A stretch of DNA of 64,000 bases from RBG-16-66-20 sp036560705 (GCA_036560705.1 DATBQR010000092.1:1-64000), one strand, 5' to 3'; counted from the stretch's first letter, positions 16,980 to 26,332 are shown. Numbers and translations are program-made. The notes: a model not told the origin generated them from the sequence alone.

Positions 16980-18116
16980 TCATACTTTCGCCACCACCAG
17001 TGGAATGTTCATTTCGTCCTCGCTCATGCCGCCGTGATTGCCGATATGCAGGTGCCGCGGCTCGCCGGCCACCCAGTCTTTTACCGTGCCGCGGCCTTTC
17101 ATGACCAGCGCCACGTCGCCGATTCGCTCCGCGAAATGCGGATGCGCGCGGCCGCTGCCGAACCAGCCCTCTTCCATCAGTTCCCGGCTCGGCCGCACGT
17201 CGGCGCGATCGCCGAGAGCGTCCCTTGCCCGCTCGATGAATTTCCTTTCCTCCTGCACGTGGCAGAAGGCGACGCGCCGTTCGCCGCAGAGCGGGAAGCG
17301 CAGCAGGGCGGAGAGCCCGGCGGGCAGCTCGACGGATTCCGCGGGCGGGCTGTCGATGAAGCCGTGGTCGGCGGTGAGGACCAGCAGGGTGTCGCTGCCG
17401 GCGAGGCGCGCGAGCAATTCGCCGAAGGCGGCGTCCAGCGCGTCGAAATGCGCGCGCGCCTGGGCGCTCGCGACGCCATGCTGGTGCGACAGCGCGTCGA
17501 AGTCCGGCCAGTACGCGTAGACGAATTTTCGTTCCGGCCCGGATTTCACCGCGGCCACCGTCTGGTCGACGAAGCCCTGCAGGTCGTCGTAGGCGCGGCG
17601 TTCGGCGCGTCCGCAATGATGCGCGTTGTACGGCGAGTCGATGATCGGCCGGTAGGAGACGGCGACAGTGCGCGTATCGAGCGTATCGAAGAAGGACGGT
17701 TCGGTGAATATGCGCGCGGGCGCGACGCCGAGGGACGCCTTCTCGCCGCGCCGCCGAAACGGCAGCGGCGCGCCGACGCAGGCGGCCTCGGAAAAATAGG
17801 TGAACCAGCCGGTGAGGCCGTGTTCCAGCGGCGTCGCGCCGGTGAAGGACGTGGTGATCGCGCTTGCCGTGGTGGAAGGAAACACCGCGCTGATCGCGCC
17901 GCGCCGGTGATGCGCGATGCGCCCGCCCGCGCCGTTCGCCTGCAGGTAGTTGTCGCCCAGCCCGTCGACGATCAGGAAGACGATGTTGCCGGCGGAACGC
18001 AGTTCCGCAGCCGGCAGGGAAACGAGAGGCGGATGGCGGGGTGCTGCGCCGCAGGCCTCCGCAAAAGAGGCGACCAGGTTTACAAATCCGCCACCAGCAT
18101 AGTCGGGTCTGGACAT
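16980..18116 (-). CDS. Type I phosphodiesterase / nucleotide pyrophosphatase-like protein
   Basis: A 378-residue member of the alkaline phosphatase superfamily. Motifs are IVFLIVDGLGDNYL (metal ligand D51), FPSTTAS with the nucleophilic threonine (residues 82-83), YWPDFDALSHQHG, LTADHGF and HIGNHGG, which together supply the two-metal site. Such enzymes cleave phosphodiester or pyrophosphate bonds. No signal peptide is evident. It is followed ten bases later by the lactonase-like gene and preceded 22 bases upstream by the DUF3567 gene. Confidence 0.75.
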   Translation of the reverse strand: MSRPDYAGGGFVNLVASFAEACGAAPRHPPLVSLPAAELRSAGNIVFLIVDGLGDNYLQANGAGGRIAHHRRGAISAVFPSTTASAITTSFTGATPLEHGLTGWFTYFSEAACVGAPLPFRRRGEKASLGVAPARIFTEPSFFDTLDTRTVAVSYRPIIDSPYNAHHCGRAERRAYDDLQGFVDQTVAAVKSGPERKFVYAYWPDFDALSHQHGVASAQARAHFDALDAAFGELLARLAGSDTLLVLTADHGFIDSPPAESVELPAGLSALLRFPLCGERRVAFCHVQEERKFIERARDALGDRADVRPSRELMEEGWFGSGRAHPHFAERIGDVALVMKGRGTVKDWVAGEPRHLHIGNHGGMSEDEMNIPLVVAKV

Positions 18117-18138
18117 CGGCCCGATGCTAGCGGCTTTT

Positions 18139-18372
18139 CTAGTGCATGGCGACGGAGTTGATGAGCAGCGCGTCGTAGTGGCCGAGGAATTCGTCCACCA
18201 GCTCGGCAGTCGGCTCTCCCGCGGCGAGGTCGGCCATCGAAGCGCGGAATTTCAGCTCGACATCGCCTTCGAGAAACCCGGCGCGGCCCATGGTCTTGTC
18301 CACCAGCTCGATGCCCTGGCGGCCCGGGAATTCCACCACGTAGTAGTTCTCGCTGCTGTACATGACGTTCAT
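18139..18372 (-). CDS. DUF3567-type small protein
   Basis: A 77-residue acidic protein beginning MNVMYSSENYYVVEFPG, with GIELVDKTMGRAGFLEGDVELKFRASM. This matches a small family of unknown function largely confined to Betaproteobacteria, and it supports the taxonomic placement. The ATG at 18370-18372 has a perfect GGAGGT site seven bases upstream. A longer reading to 18507 does not. No function is known. Confidence 0.8.
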   Translation of the reverse strand: MNVMYSSENYYVVEFPGRQGIELVDKTMGRAGFLEGDVELKFRASMADLAAGEPTAELVDEFLGHYDALLINSVAMH

Positions 18373-18470
18373 GGCTACCTCCATCGGCAGCTGTGCTATG
18401 CAAGCCCATTCTCGGGCTATCTCCTGAAACGCGCCGCGCCGCAAGTCAGTTGACGGGCGCCGACGGTCGG

Positions 18471-18497
18471 TTGCGCGCGTTTTCCGCGTGATAAAAT
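18471..18497 (+). promoter_or_regulatory. Extended -10 promoter for the gene at 18528
   Basis: TGATAAAAT gives an extended -10 (TAAAAT at 18492-18497, TG at 18489-18490), with a weak -35 TTGCGC at 18471-18476. Transcription would start near 18504 and leave a leader of about 24 bases. Confidence 0.45.
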
Positions 18498-18527
18498 GCG
18501 CATCCATCCACCCGGGAAAAAGCCGCC

Positions 18528-19082
18528 ATGCGAATGGAAGTGCACCTCCACGCCGACATCCCGATCCTCGAAGGCGTGTCGAAGAAGCAGATCGAGCAGG
18601 CGCTCGCGCCGCTGCTCGAGTATCTCGATGCGGAGGGGCTGGCCGACGTGAAGAGCCTGGAGCAGGAAGAGCCGGGCCTGCGCTTCGACGAAAAGGAGCT
18701 GATCCTGTTCGCCTGCTGGACGGGCGAGATCGGCCGCAGCTTCCATCCCGCGCTGGAGACCGCGCTCGAGAACCTCGGGCCGCTGTGCTACGAGGCGGTC
18801 GAGGTGGAGCTCACGCTGTACCTGGAGAACGGCGAGCAGGAGGCGCGCCTGCTGTTCGCCGGCCCGACCGCGCACGCGATCCACGAGGCGCAGCGCCGCT
18901 GCATGGTCGAGGACGTGTCGGCGTTGCTCGCGCGCCAGTTCGGCAAGGAGCGCGTCGCCGAAGTCGTCTCGCTGGTGGACCGCATGTTCGAGGAGGACTG
19001 GAAGGAGCACGCCGCGGACGCCAAGAAGCCCGAGCGCGCCTTCGAGACCGCCACCCGGCCCTCGCGCAAGCACCTGCACTGA
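18528..19082 (+). CDS. Conserved hypothetical protein, acidic
   Basis: A 184-residue soluble acidic protein beginning MRMEVHLHADIPILEGVSKKQIEQAL. It has no signal peptide and no catalytic motif that I can name. The pattern of alternating strands and helices suggests a compact alpha/beta fold, and similar proteins occur beside housekeeping genes in Burkholderiales. A GGGAAAAAG stretch before the ATG may serve as ribosome site, and an extended -10 promoter lies just upstream. Function unknown. Confidence 0.75.
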   Translation: MRMEVHLHADIPILEGVSKKQIEQALAPLLEYLDAEGLADVKSLEQEEPGLRFDEKELILFACWTGEIGRSFHPALETALENLGPLCYEAVEVELTLYLENGEQEARLLFAGPTAHAIHEAQRRCMVEDVSALLARQFGKERVAEVVSLVDRMFEEDWKEHAADAKKPERAFETATRPSRKHLH

Positions 19083-19116
19083 GTTTTGGCGGGGCCTGCA
19101 TTTAACCGGACGCCTC

Positions 19117-20427
19117 TTGGCCGGCCCTAAATATCCTGGGTTTGACACGCTGGCGCTGCATGCGGGGCAGTCGCCCGATCCGGCGACCGGCGCGCGCGCG
19201 GTACCGATCTACCAGACCACTTCCTACGTTTTTCGCGACACCGCGCACGCGGCCTCGCTGTTCAACATGGAGCGCGCCGGGCACGTCTACTCGCGCATCT
19301 CCAATCCCACGGTCGCGGTACTCGAAGAGCGCATGGCGGCACTCGAAGGCGGCGTCGGCGCGATCGCGACCGCGAGCGGGCAGGCGGCGCTGCACCTGGC
19401 GGTCGCCACGCTGATGGACGCGGGCAGCCACGTCGTCGCCTCGGCCGCGCTGTACGGCGGCTCGCACAACCTGCTCGGCTACACGCTGAAGAGATTCGGC
19501 ATAGAGACGACTTTTGTTTCGCCCAGAAATCTTCAGGAATTTCAAAAAGCGATAAGGCCAAACACGCGCCTTCTCTTCGGCGAAACGCTGGGCAATCCGG
19601 GACTGGACGTGCTGGACATCCCTTCGGTGTCGAAGATCGCCCACGACGCCGGCCTGCCGCTGCTGGTGGACGCGACGTTCACGACGCCGTACCTGATGAA
19701 ACCCTTCGAGCTGGGCGCCGACCTGCTGTACCACTCGGCCACCAAGTTCCTCGGCGGCCACGGCATCGCCATCGGCGGCGTGCTGGTGGATTCGGGGCGC
19801 TTTGACTGGGAAGGAAGCGGGGAGAATCGCGGCAAGTTCCCGCAACTCACCGCGCCCTACGCCGGTTTCCACGGCATGGACTTCGAGGAGGAATCCGGCA
19901 CGCGCGCGTTTCTCCTGCGCGCGCGGCGCGAGGGCCTGCGCGATTTCGGCGCCTGCATGGCGCCGATGACCGCGTTCCAGATCCTGCAGGGCATCGAGAC
20001 CCTGCACTTGCGCATGCCGCGGCACGTGGAAAACACGAGGAAGATCGTCGGTTTTCTTTCTGCAAATCCTTCCGTGGAAAAAATTCTCTACCCGGAAATT
20101 CCGGAGCATCCCGATCACGCGTTGGCGAAAAAGCTGCTGCCCAGGGGCTGCGGCGCCGTGTTCTCTTTCGACATCAAGGGAGGCCGCGAGGCAGGCAAGC
20201 GTTTCATCGAATCGCTGCGCGTATTTTCGCACCTGGCGAACGTCGGCGACGCGAAGTCGCTGGTCATCCACCCGGCGACCACGACGCACTACCGCATGTC
20301 GGACGAGGACCTGAAGAAGGCCGGCATCGGGCCGGGGACGATCCGGCTTTCGGTCGGCCTCGAGGACGTCGACGACCTGGTGCAGGACCTCGACCGCGCG
20401 CTCGCGGTCGCTGCCAGGTCGAAGTAA
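19117..20427 (+). CDS. metY: O-acetylhomoserine sulfhydrylase / aminocarboxypropyltransferase
   Basis: A 436-residue Cys/Met-metabolism PLP enzyme. The PLP lysine is K210 in LLYHSATKFLGGHG, with YSRISNPTVAVLEERMAALEGG, ASGQAAL and PLLVDATFTTPYL around the cofactor. Length and the N-terminus GPKYPGFDTLALHAGQ match O-acetylhomoserine sulfhydrylases, which make homocysteine from O-acetylhomoserine and sulfide; methionine gamma-lyase is a less likely alternative. The start is TTG 19117, and no in-frame ATG fits. AT-rich patches with rare ATA and AGA codons occur at about 19500-19562 and 20050-20105. Confidence 0.87.
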   Translation: MAGPKYPGFDTLALHAGQSPDPATGARAVPIYQTTSYVFRDTAHAASLFNMERAGHVYSRISNPTVAVLEERMAALEGGVGAIATASGQAALHLAVATLMDAGSHVVASAALYGGSHNLLGYTLKRFGIETTFVSPRNLQEFQKAIRPNTRLLFGETLGNPGLDVLDIPSVSKIAHDAGLPLLVDATFTTPYLMKPFELGADLLYHSATKFLGGHGIAIGGVLVDSGRFDWEGSGENRGKFPQLTAPYAGFHGMDFEEESGTRAFLLRARREGLRDFGACMAPMTAFQILQGIETLHLRMPRHVENTRKIVGFLSANPSVEKILYPEIPEHPDHALAKKLLPRGCGAVFSFDIKGGREAGKRFIESLRVFSHLANVGDAKSLVIHPATTTHYRMSDEDLKKAGIGPGTIRLSVGLEDVDDLVQDLDRALAVAARSK

Positions 20428-21218
20428 TGCAACTGCAATTCGACGGCAAGACGGCGTTCGCCTACACGGCGGCGCACGACGTCGATCCCGCTAAGCGCAC
20501 GGTCGTGTTCGTGCACGGCGCCGGCCTGGATCATTCCTGGTGGGGCCTGCAAAGCCGTTACTTCGCCTATCACGGCTTCAACGTGCTGGCGGTCGACCTG
20601 CCCGCGCACGGACGCTCCGAAGGGCCGGCGCTGGCGACGATTGTTGACATGGCGGTTTGGATAAAGAAAATTCTTGACGAGAAAAAAATAAAATCCGCCG
20701 TGATCGTCGGCCATTCGATGGGTTCGCTCATCGCGCTCGAATTCGCTGCGCGCTATCCGGAGCGCGCCGAAAAAATCGCCTTGATCGGCGTCGCCTGTCC
20801 GATGAAGGTGTCGGACGGGTTCCTCGACGCGGCGCGGCGCAACGATGCGGCCGCCTACGACATGGAAACCATCTGGGGACACGCGCCGCAGGTGCCGTTT
20901 TCCGGCAACCCGAATCCCGGCATGTGGATGTACGGCGATACGCTGGCGCGCCTGTCGCGCCTTGCGCCGGGCGTGCTGCACGCCGATCTCGCCGCCTGCA
21001 ACGGCTATGCGGCGGGAATGGACAGCGCCGCGAAAGTGAAATGCCCCGCGCTGTTCGTGCTTGGCGCGCGCGACATGATGACCCCGCCACGCGGCGCGGA
21101 GGATTTGATCGGCAAGATTGAAAAATCGAGAAGCGTTCGCATCGCGGCTTCCGGCCATTCGCTGATGGCCGAGGCTCCCGATGCAACGTTGGATGCGCTG
21201 ATCGGCTTCCTGGCCTGA
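20427..21218 (+). CDS. Alpha/beta hydrolase
   Basis: A 263-residue alpha/beta hydrolase with oxyanion HGAGLDHS, nucleophile elbow VGHSMGSLIA (S97), acid region FVLGARDMMTPP and histidine in AASGHSLMAEAP. The ATG shares the last base of the metY stop (TAATG), so translation is coupled to the sulfhydrylase. It is not a MetX acetyltransferase, and I cannot name its substrate. The stretch at about 20638-20697 is strikingly AT-rich (AAA, ATA codons). Confidence 0.75.
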   Translation: MQLQFDGKTAFAYTAAHDVDPAKRTVVFVHGAGLDHSWWGLQSRYFAYHGFNVLAVDLPAHGRSEGPALATIVDMAVWIKKILDEKKIKSAVIVGHSMGSLIALEFAARYPERAEKIALIGVACPMKVSDGFLDAARRNDAAAYDMETIWGHAPQVPFSGNPNPGMWMYGDTLARLSRLAPGVLHADLAACNGYAAGMDSAAKVKCPALFVLGARDMMTPPRGAEDLIGKIEKSRSVRIAASGHSLMAEAPDATLDALIGFLA

Positions 21219-21228
21219 GCGCTCAGGC
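21213..21228. terminator. Perfect palindrome holding both convergent stop codons
   Basis: GCCTGAGCGCTCAGGC is a 16-bp perfect palindrome. It contains the TGA of the hydrolase gene (21216-21218) and, on the other strand, the TGA of the MATE gene (21223-21225). As RNA it folds as a 6-bp stem with GCGC loop in either direction. There is no T-run. Confidence 0.35.
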
Positions 21229-22560
21229 GCGCTCCCAGCGCGCCTTGTGGACCACGTAGCCGGTAAGTCCGCCGAAGACGGCGAGCCCGAGCGCGATCAC
21301 CGCGAACAGCGCCGCCAGCGGGCCGCCCAGCTGCATCACCAGCACGCCTCCCGCGGCCACCAGCAGGAGGCGCGCCGTGCCCGCCAGCACCGGCATCAGC
21401 ACCTGCCCCGAGCCTTGCGAGGCGAAGTAGAGCGCCACGGCGGCGCCGAGGAACGGGTAGAACGGCGCCACGGCGCGCATGTAGAGGCTGCCGATCTCGA
21501 GCACCGCGGCATCGTCGCTGAAGATCCTGATCCAGAGCGGCGGGTAGGCCGCCACGGTCCAGCCGATCGCCAGGCACACCAGCATCGCCGCTGCGGTGCC
21601 GGTCCAGGCAATGCGTTTGGCGCGCGCCGCCTGCCCCGCGCCGATGTTGGTGCCGACCATGACGACCAGCGCCTGGCCGATGGCGAACACGATGGGGATC
21701 TGCAGCAATTCGAGCCGCACACCGACGCCGTAGCCGGCGAGCGCCGCGGTGCCGAAGCGCGCGACGAAGCCGGTCAATATCACCGCCGTGAGCACCGTCT
21801 GCAGCGCGGAGACCGAGGAAACCGCGCCCACCTTCAGGATGTCGCGGAACAATCGCGCCTCGAGCCGCCAGTGCTTGCGCTGCGGCCGCAGCGCGCCAGT
21901 CCAGACCCGCACCGCCATGGCGAAGCTCGCCAGTCCGAACGCTACTACGTAGGAAACCGCCGTTCCGGTGATGCCCCACTGCGGGAACGGGCCCCAGCCG
22001 AGCGTCAACGCGCCGGAAAGCGGAATCTGGACCACGGCTGCCCCGGCGAGCGCGAGCGCGGGCGCCAGCGTATTGCCGCTGCCGCGCAGCACGCTCGCCA
22101 GCGTGTTGGCGATCCAGACCAGCACGGCGCCGCCGAACAGCACCTGCGAGTAGGAGAGCGCCTGCGCCAGCGCCGCGCCCCGGCCGCCGAGCATTCCGTA
22201 GAGTCCGCGTCCCAGGCCGAGCAGCAGCAGGGTGAAGAGCAAACCCGCGCCCACGGCGATCACCACCGCGTGCACCACCAGTTCGCGCGCCGCGTCCGCC
22301 TTGCCCGCGCCCAGCGCGCGCGCCACCGCCGAGGAAACGCCGCCGCCCATGGCGCCGGCCGAGGTCATCTGCAGCAGCATCACCATCGGAAAGACGAGGG
22401 CGAGGCCTGCGAGAGAATCGGTGCCGAGCCGGCCCACGAAATAGGTATCCGCCACCGACACCGCGGTCTGGAACAGCGCGAGCGCGATGCCCGGCGCGGC
22501 GAGCCGCGCGAGCGCCGGCACGACCGGTGCGTGCAGGAGCGGGCTGCGTTGGGCCGACAC
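21223..22560 (-). CDS. MATE-family multidrug/metabolite exporter
   Basis: A 445-residue membrane protein with about twelve helices in two repeats. The MATE patterns LFQTAVSVADTYFVGRLG near the N-terminus and VMVGTNIGAGQAARAKR in the second half are present. Family members export cationic drugs or metabolites using Na+ or H+ gradients. The start is GTG 22560. It probably follows the VanZ-like gene in one transcript, nine bases apart. Confidence 0.85.
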   Translation of the reverse strand: MSAQRSPLLHAPVVPALARLAAPGIALALFQTAVSVADTYFVGRLGTDSLAGLALVFPMVMLLQMTSAGAMGGGVSSAVARALGAGKADAARELVVHAVVIAVGAGLLFTLLLLGLGRGLYGMLGGRGAALAQALSYSQVLFGGAVLVWIANTLASVLRGSGNTLAPALALAGAAVVQIPLSGALTLGWGPFPQWGITGTAVSYVVAFGLASFAMAVRVWTGALRPQRKHWRLEARLFRDILKVGAVSSVSALQTVLTAVILTGFVARFGTAALAGYGVGVRLELLQIPIVFAIGQALVVMVGTNIGAGQAARAKRIAWTGTAAAMLVCLAIGWTVAAYPPLWIRIFSDDAAVLEIGSLYMRAVAPFYPFLGAAVALYFASQGSGQVLMPVLAGTARLLLVAAGGVLVMQLGGPLAALFAVIALGLAVFGGLTGYVVHKARWERA

Positions 22561-22569
22561 GCGCCGAGC

Positions 22570-22929
22570 CTAGCGCAGTTTCTGCGCCAGACCCACCGGT
22601 ATTGCGAACGAAAATGCCCAACCCATCAGCACGCCGACCGCGTCGGCGCACATGTCGTAGAGGTCGAAAGTCCGGTAGCCGAGTTCCCGCTGGACGAATT
22701 CGAGGCCGATGCCCATGCCGATCCAGAGCAGTCCATACGCGATCCGCGTCGTGCGCCGCGCGTAGAGCAGGCAGAACCAGAGCATCAGCGTTCCGTAGGC
22801 GGCGACATGGCCGAGCTTGTCTCCCTGCTCGACGTCGAACTGCGGCGGCGATGTCGTTACCGACAGCCAGACGATGAGCGCGGCGAGACCCCAGCCTATC
22901 GCCACGCAGAGGACTCGCATCGGCCGCAT
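22570..22929 (-). CDS. VanZ-like membrane protein
   Basis: A 119-residue protein with four predicted membrane helices. The family features DKLGHVAAYGTLMLWF and GIGLEFVQRELGYRTFDLYDMCADAVGVLMG are those of the VanZ-like domain. The role is unknown outside teicoplanin resistance clusters, and a resistance function should not be assumed. Its ATG overlaps the TGA of the radical SAM gene (TGATG). Confidence 0.8.
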   Translation of the reverse strand: MRPMRVLCVAIGWGLAALIVWLSVTTSPPQFDVEQGDKLGHVAAYGTLMLWFCLLYARRTTRIAYGLLWIGMGIGLEFVQRELGYRTFDLYDMCADAVGVLMGWAFSFAIPVGLAQKLR

Positions 22930-23999
22930 CAGATCAGCCGCATCTGTCCGCCAAGGGAGGGCGGCTTGAAAAGAGAGCAATCCAGTCCCCCGCGCGAGGC
23001 CATGTGGTTGTCCTCGCTGTTCAATCCCAGGCGCTTGCATGCGAGATGGAAGCGCTTGCCGATCAGGTCGACGAAATTGCCCGAGCCGGTCATGCGCGAG
23101 CCGAAGTTCGGGTCGTTCTCGCGCCCGCCGCGCGACTGTTTGACGATGCTGATGACGTGGTCGGCGCGCTGCGGGTAGTGCGCGGCCAGCCATTCCTTGA
23201 ACAGCGGCCGTACTTCGTTCGGCAGGCGCAGCAGGATCCAGCCCGCCATGGTCGCGCCGGCCTTCGCCGCCGCTTCCATCACGTCCTCGAGCGATTTGTC
23301 CGTCAGCGCCGGGATCAGCGGCGCCACCATGACGCCACAGGGGATGCCGGCGGCCGCCAGCGCGCGCAGCGCATCGACGCGTCTCTGCGGGCTGGCCGCG
23401 CGCGGCTCGAGGGTTCTCGCCAGGCGATGATCCAGCGTGGTGATCGAGACGAAGGCCTTGACCAGGTTCTTCCTCGCCATCGGCGCGAGCAGGTCGATGT
23501 CGCGCTCGATCAGCGCCGATTTGGTGACGATGGTGAGCGGGTGGTCGCAGGCCGAGAGCAGTTCCAGGATGCCGCGCATGACCTTGTAGCGGCGCTCGAT
23601 CGGCTGATAGCAATCCGTGTTCGTGCCGAAGGCGATCGGCCTGGCGCGGTAACCCTTCTTCGAGATTTCCTCCTCGAGCAATTCCACCGCGTTGGTCTTG
23701 GCGAAGAGTTTTGTCTCGAAGTCCAGTCCCGGCGACAGTTCCAGGTAGGCGTGGGTGGGCCTGGCGAAACAGTAGATGCAACCGTGCTCGCATCCCCGGT
23801 AGGGGTTGATCGATTGCTCGAAGGGAACATCCGGCGATTGGTTGCGCGAGATGATCGAGCGGGCGCTTTCTTCCGTGACCGTGGTCTGCAGCGCGGGCAA
23901 TTCCTCCCCGTCGCGCGGCCAGCCGTCGTCCACGGTCGAGCGCTCGGCGCGTTCGAAGCGGCCCTGGATCTGTGAAAGTGCGCCTCGCAGCTTGGTCAT
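22929..23999 (-). CDS. Radical SAM protein, PA0069/SPL-like family
   Basis: A 356-residue radical SAM enzyme. The [4Fe-4S] cysteines are C70, C74 and C77 in NPYRGCEHGCIYCFARP, the CX3CX2C spacing shared with spore photoproduct lyase-like proteins. ETKLFAKTNAVELLEEE and TIVTKSALIERDIDLLAPMA are typical of the PA0069 group, found widely in proteobacteria without a settled function. It heads a unit with the VanZ-like and MATE genes and is divergent from the MFS gene at 24039. Confidence 0.8.
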   Translation of the reverse strand: MTKLRGALSQIQGRFERAERSTVDDGWPRDGEELPALQTTVTEESARSIISRNQSPDVPFEQSINPYRGCEHGCIYCFARPTHAYLELSPGLDFETKLFAKTNAVELLEEEISKKGYRARPIAFGTNTDCYQPIERRYKVMRGILELLSACDHPLTIVTKSALIERDIDLLAPMARKNLVKAFVSITTLDHRLARTLEPRAASPQRRVDALRALAAAGIPCGVMVAPLIPALTDKSLEDVMEAAAKAGATMAGWILLRLPNEVRPLFKEWLAAHYPQRADHVISIVKQSRGGRENDPNFGSRMTGSGNFVDLIGKRFHLACKRLGLNSEDNHMASRGGLDCSLFKPPSLGGQMRLI

Positions 24000-24038
24000 T
24001 TCAATCTAGAATGGCCTTCCCGTCCCGATACTGTATAT

Positions 24039-25226
24039 ATGTCCAGTTCCGCTGGCAACGCCAGGTTCAACGTCGGGCTGCTCGCCGCCTGCCAGGCGAT
24101 GCTGTTCACCAACAACTCGACGCTGATCGCCATCAACGGCCTGGCCGGGCTGGCGCTCGCGCCGCACGCCTCGCTGGCGACGCTGCCGGTGACCTGCTGG
24201 GTGATCGGCGGCGCGGTGACGACCGTGCCGGCCTCGCTCTACATGAAGAAGGTGGGGCGGCGCCTGGGCCTGATCCGCGGCGCCTCGGTGGGCATCCTCG
24301 GCGCGGCGCTCTGCGCGACCGCCATCTGGCAGGCGAACTTCTGGCTGCTGTGCTTCGGCACGCTGGTCTGGGGCACCTACAACGCTTTCGGCCAGTACTA
24401 CCGTTTCGTCGCCGCGGAAGTGGCGGCGGCGGATTTCCGCGCCACCGCGGTGTCGCTGGTTCTGGCGGGCGGGCTGGTCGGCGGCATCGTCGGGCCGACG
24501 CTCAGCCGGTTCACCGTCGACCTGGTCGGGCCGAAATTCGCCGGCGCCTACCTGGCGCTGATCGCCTTCGCGCTGGTCACCATGGCGATCCTCAGCCGCA
24601 TCCGCGTTCCCGAGCCGGCCGCCGCGGACCAGGCGGGCAGCGGCCGCCCGCTGTCGGAAATCGCCGCGCAGCCGAAGTACATCGTCGCGGTGCTTTCCGG
24701 GGCGCTCGGCTACGGAGTGATGAACTTCCTCATGACCTCGACGCCGATCGCCATGCGGGTCTGCGGGCATCCGTACGGCGATGCGGCCTTCGTGATTTCC
24801 TCGCACGTGGTGGCGATGTTCGCGCCCTCGTTCGTCACCGGGTCGCTGATCAAGCGGCTCGGCGCGATCCCGGTGATGCTCGCCGGCGCGGCGCTCAATA
24901 TCGTCTGCATCGGCATCGCGCTCTCCGGCGTCGAGGTGGCGAACTTCTGGTGGGCGCTGGTGCTGCTCGGCGTGGGCTGGAATTTCCTCTACATCGGCGG
25001 CACCACGCTGCTCACCGAGACCTACCGCCCGGAGGAGCGCGCCAAGGCGCAGGGCGCCAACGAATTCGCCATCTTCGCCATGATGGCCGTGTCGTCGTTC
25101 AGCTCCGGCATGATCGTCACCAACGCCGGCTGGGAGAAGGTGAATTACGCGGCGGCGCCGCTCATCGCGGTCGTCATCGCCGCCCTGACGTTTCTCTTTT
25201 TTCATATGAAAAGAGCGAAAGCGTGA
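24039..25226 (+). CDS. MFS transporter
   Basis: A 395-residue major facilitator protein with twelve predicted helices and the loop 2-3 motif YMKKVGRRLGLIRGA. It is the first gene of a six-gene run and overlaps the following D-threonine aldolase-like gene by four bases (GTGA). That context suggests it imports the substrate of that enzyme, possibly a D-amino acid, but the transported compound cannot be read from sequence. Confidence 0.82.
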   Translation: MSSSAGNARFNVGLLAACQAMLFTNNSTLIAINGLAGLALAPHASLATLPVTCWVIGGAVTTVPASLYMKKVGRRLGLIRGASVGILGAALCATAIWQANFWLLCFGTLVWGTYNAFGQYYRFVAAEVAAADFRATAVSLVLAGGLVGGIVGPTLSRFTVDLVGPKFAGAYLALIAFALVTMAILSRIRVPEPAAADQAGSGRPLSEIAAQPKYIVAVLSGALGYGVMNFLMTSTPIAMRVCGHPYGDAAFVISSHVVAMFAPSFVTGSLIKRLGAIPVMLAGAALNIVCIGIALSGVEVANFWWALVLLGVGWNFLYIGGTTLLTETYRPEERAKAQGANEFAIFAMMAVSSFSSGMIVTNAGWEKVNYAAAPLIAVVIAALTFLFFHMKRAKA

Positions 25227-26332
25227 TCGCGCCCGCGACGGTCGGCATGCGGCTGGAGGAGGTGGATACCCCCGCGCTGATCCTCGACCTGGACGCCTTC
25301 GAGTCCAACATGAAGCGCCTGGCGGGCGCGGTGCCGCGCAGGGTGCGCGTGCGTGCGCACGCCAAGACCCACAAATGCCCAGAGATCGGCAAGCGCCAGA
25401 TCGCCGCCGGCGCGGTGGGTGTTTGCTGCCAGAAGGTTTCCGAAGCCGAGGCGATGGTCGACGGCGGCATCGGGGACGTGCTGATCTCCAACGAAATCGT
25501 CGGCGCACCGAAACTCGAGCGGCTGGCGGCGCTGGCGAAGCGCGCGCAGATCGGCGTCTGCGTGGACAACGCCGACAATGTGCGCGACCTCGAGGCGGCG
25601 ATGCAGCGGGCGGGCGCCCGCGTCGACGTCTACATCGAGCTCGAAGTCGGCATGCGCCGCTGCGGCGTGGCCGCGGGCGGGCCGGCGCTGGAGCTTGCAA
25701 AAGTGATCGCCGCCTCGCCCAACCTGCGCTTCGCGGGACTGCACGCCTACCACGGCCGCGCGCAGCACATCCGGTCGATGGAAGAGCGCCGCGCGGTAAT
25801 CCGCAACGCTTCGCTCCAGGTGCAGAACACCAGGGGCCTGCTCAAGGCCTCCGGCATCGATTGCCCGATCGTCACCGGCGCGGGCAGCGGCACGTTCATG
25901 TTCGAAGTGGAGATGGGTGCCTGGGACGAGATCCAGCCCGGCTCCTACATCTTCATGGACTGGGACTACGCGCGCAACGAATGGGCGCCGCCGATGCCGC
26001 GCTTCGAGCACGCGCTGTTCGTGCTCTCCACGGTGATGAGCCGGCCGGGGCCCGATCTCGCGGTCGTGGACGCGGGCCTCAAGGCTTCCAGCGTGGATTC
26101 CGGGATGCCGGCCGTGTGGGAGCGCCCGGGGCTCTCGTACACGCATGCCTCCGACGAGCACGGCTGGGTGGAGATCGGCCCGCATGCCGCGAAGCCCGGA
26201 CTCGGCGATAAATTGCTGCTGGTGCCGGGCCACTGCGACCCGACGGTGAACCTGTACGACTGGTATGTTTGCGTGCGAGGGGGCGTGGTGGAGGCGTTAT
26301 GGCCCATCACTGCTCGCGGCGCCGTCTACTGA
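25223..26332 (+). CDS. PLP-dependent D-threonine aldolase / D-serine dehydratase-like enzyme (DSD1 family)
   Basis: A 369-residue fold-type III PLP enzyme. The N-terminal VDTPALILDLDAFESNM strand and RVRAHAKTHKCPEI carry the PLP lysine (K48). The C-terminal VPGHCDPTVNLYD holds the His-Cys pair that binds the divalent metal in eukaryotic-type D-serine dehydratases and D-threonine aldolases. It would cleave D-threonine or related beta-hydroxy-D-amino acids, or deaminate D-serine. The start is GTG 25223, overlapping the MFS stop. RidA, encoded next, would hydrolyse the enamine/imine released by a dehydratase reaction, which favours that activity. Confidence 0.82.
   Translation: MIAPATVGMRLEEVDTPALILDLDAFESNMKRLAGAVPRRVRVRAHAKTHKCPEIGKRQIAAGAVGVCCQKVSEAEAMVDGGIGDVLISNEIVGAPKLERLAALAKRAQIGVCVDNADNVRDLEAAMQRAGARVDVYIELEVGMRRCGVAAGGPALELAKVIAASPNLRFAGLHAYHGRAQHIRSMEERRAVIRNASLQVQNTRGLLKASGIDCPIVTGAGSGTFMFEVEMGAWDEIQPGSYIFMDWDYARNEWAPPMPRFEHALFVLSTVMSRPGPDLAVVDAGLKASSVDSGMPAVWERPGLSYTHASDEHGWVEIGPHAAKPGLGDKLLLVPGHCDPTVNLYDWYVCVRGGVVEALWPITARGAVY

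Noticed and set aside
19083..19116. SAM or other sulfur riboswitch upstream of metY
   Set aside because: Only 34 bases separate metY from the previous gene, too short for a SAM riboswitch, and no such fold is visible.
22570..22929. VanZ-like gene as evidence of glycopeptide resistance
   Set aside because: VanZ-like domains are widespread, and no vanHAX or related genes are present in this Gram-negative context.
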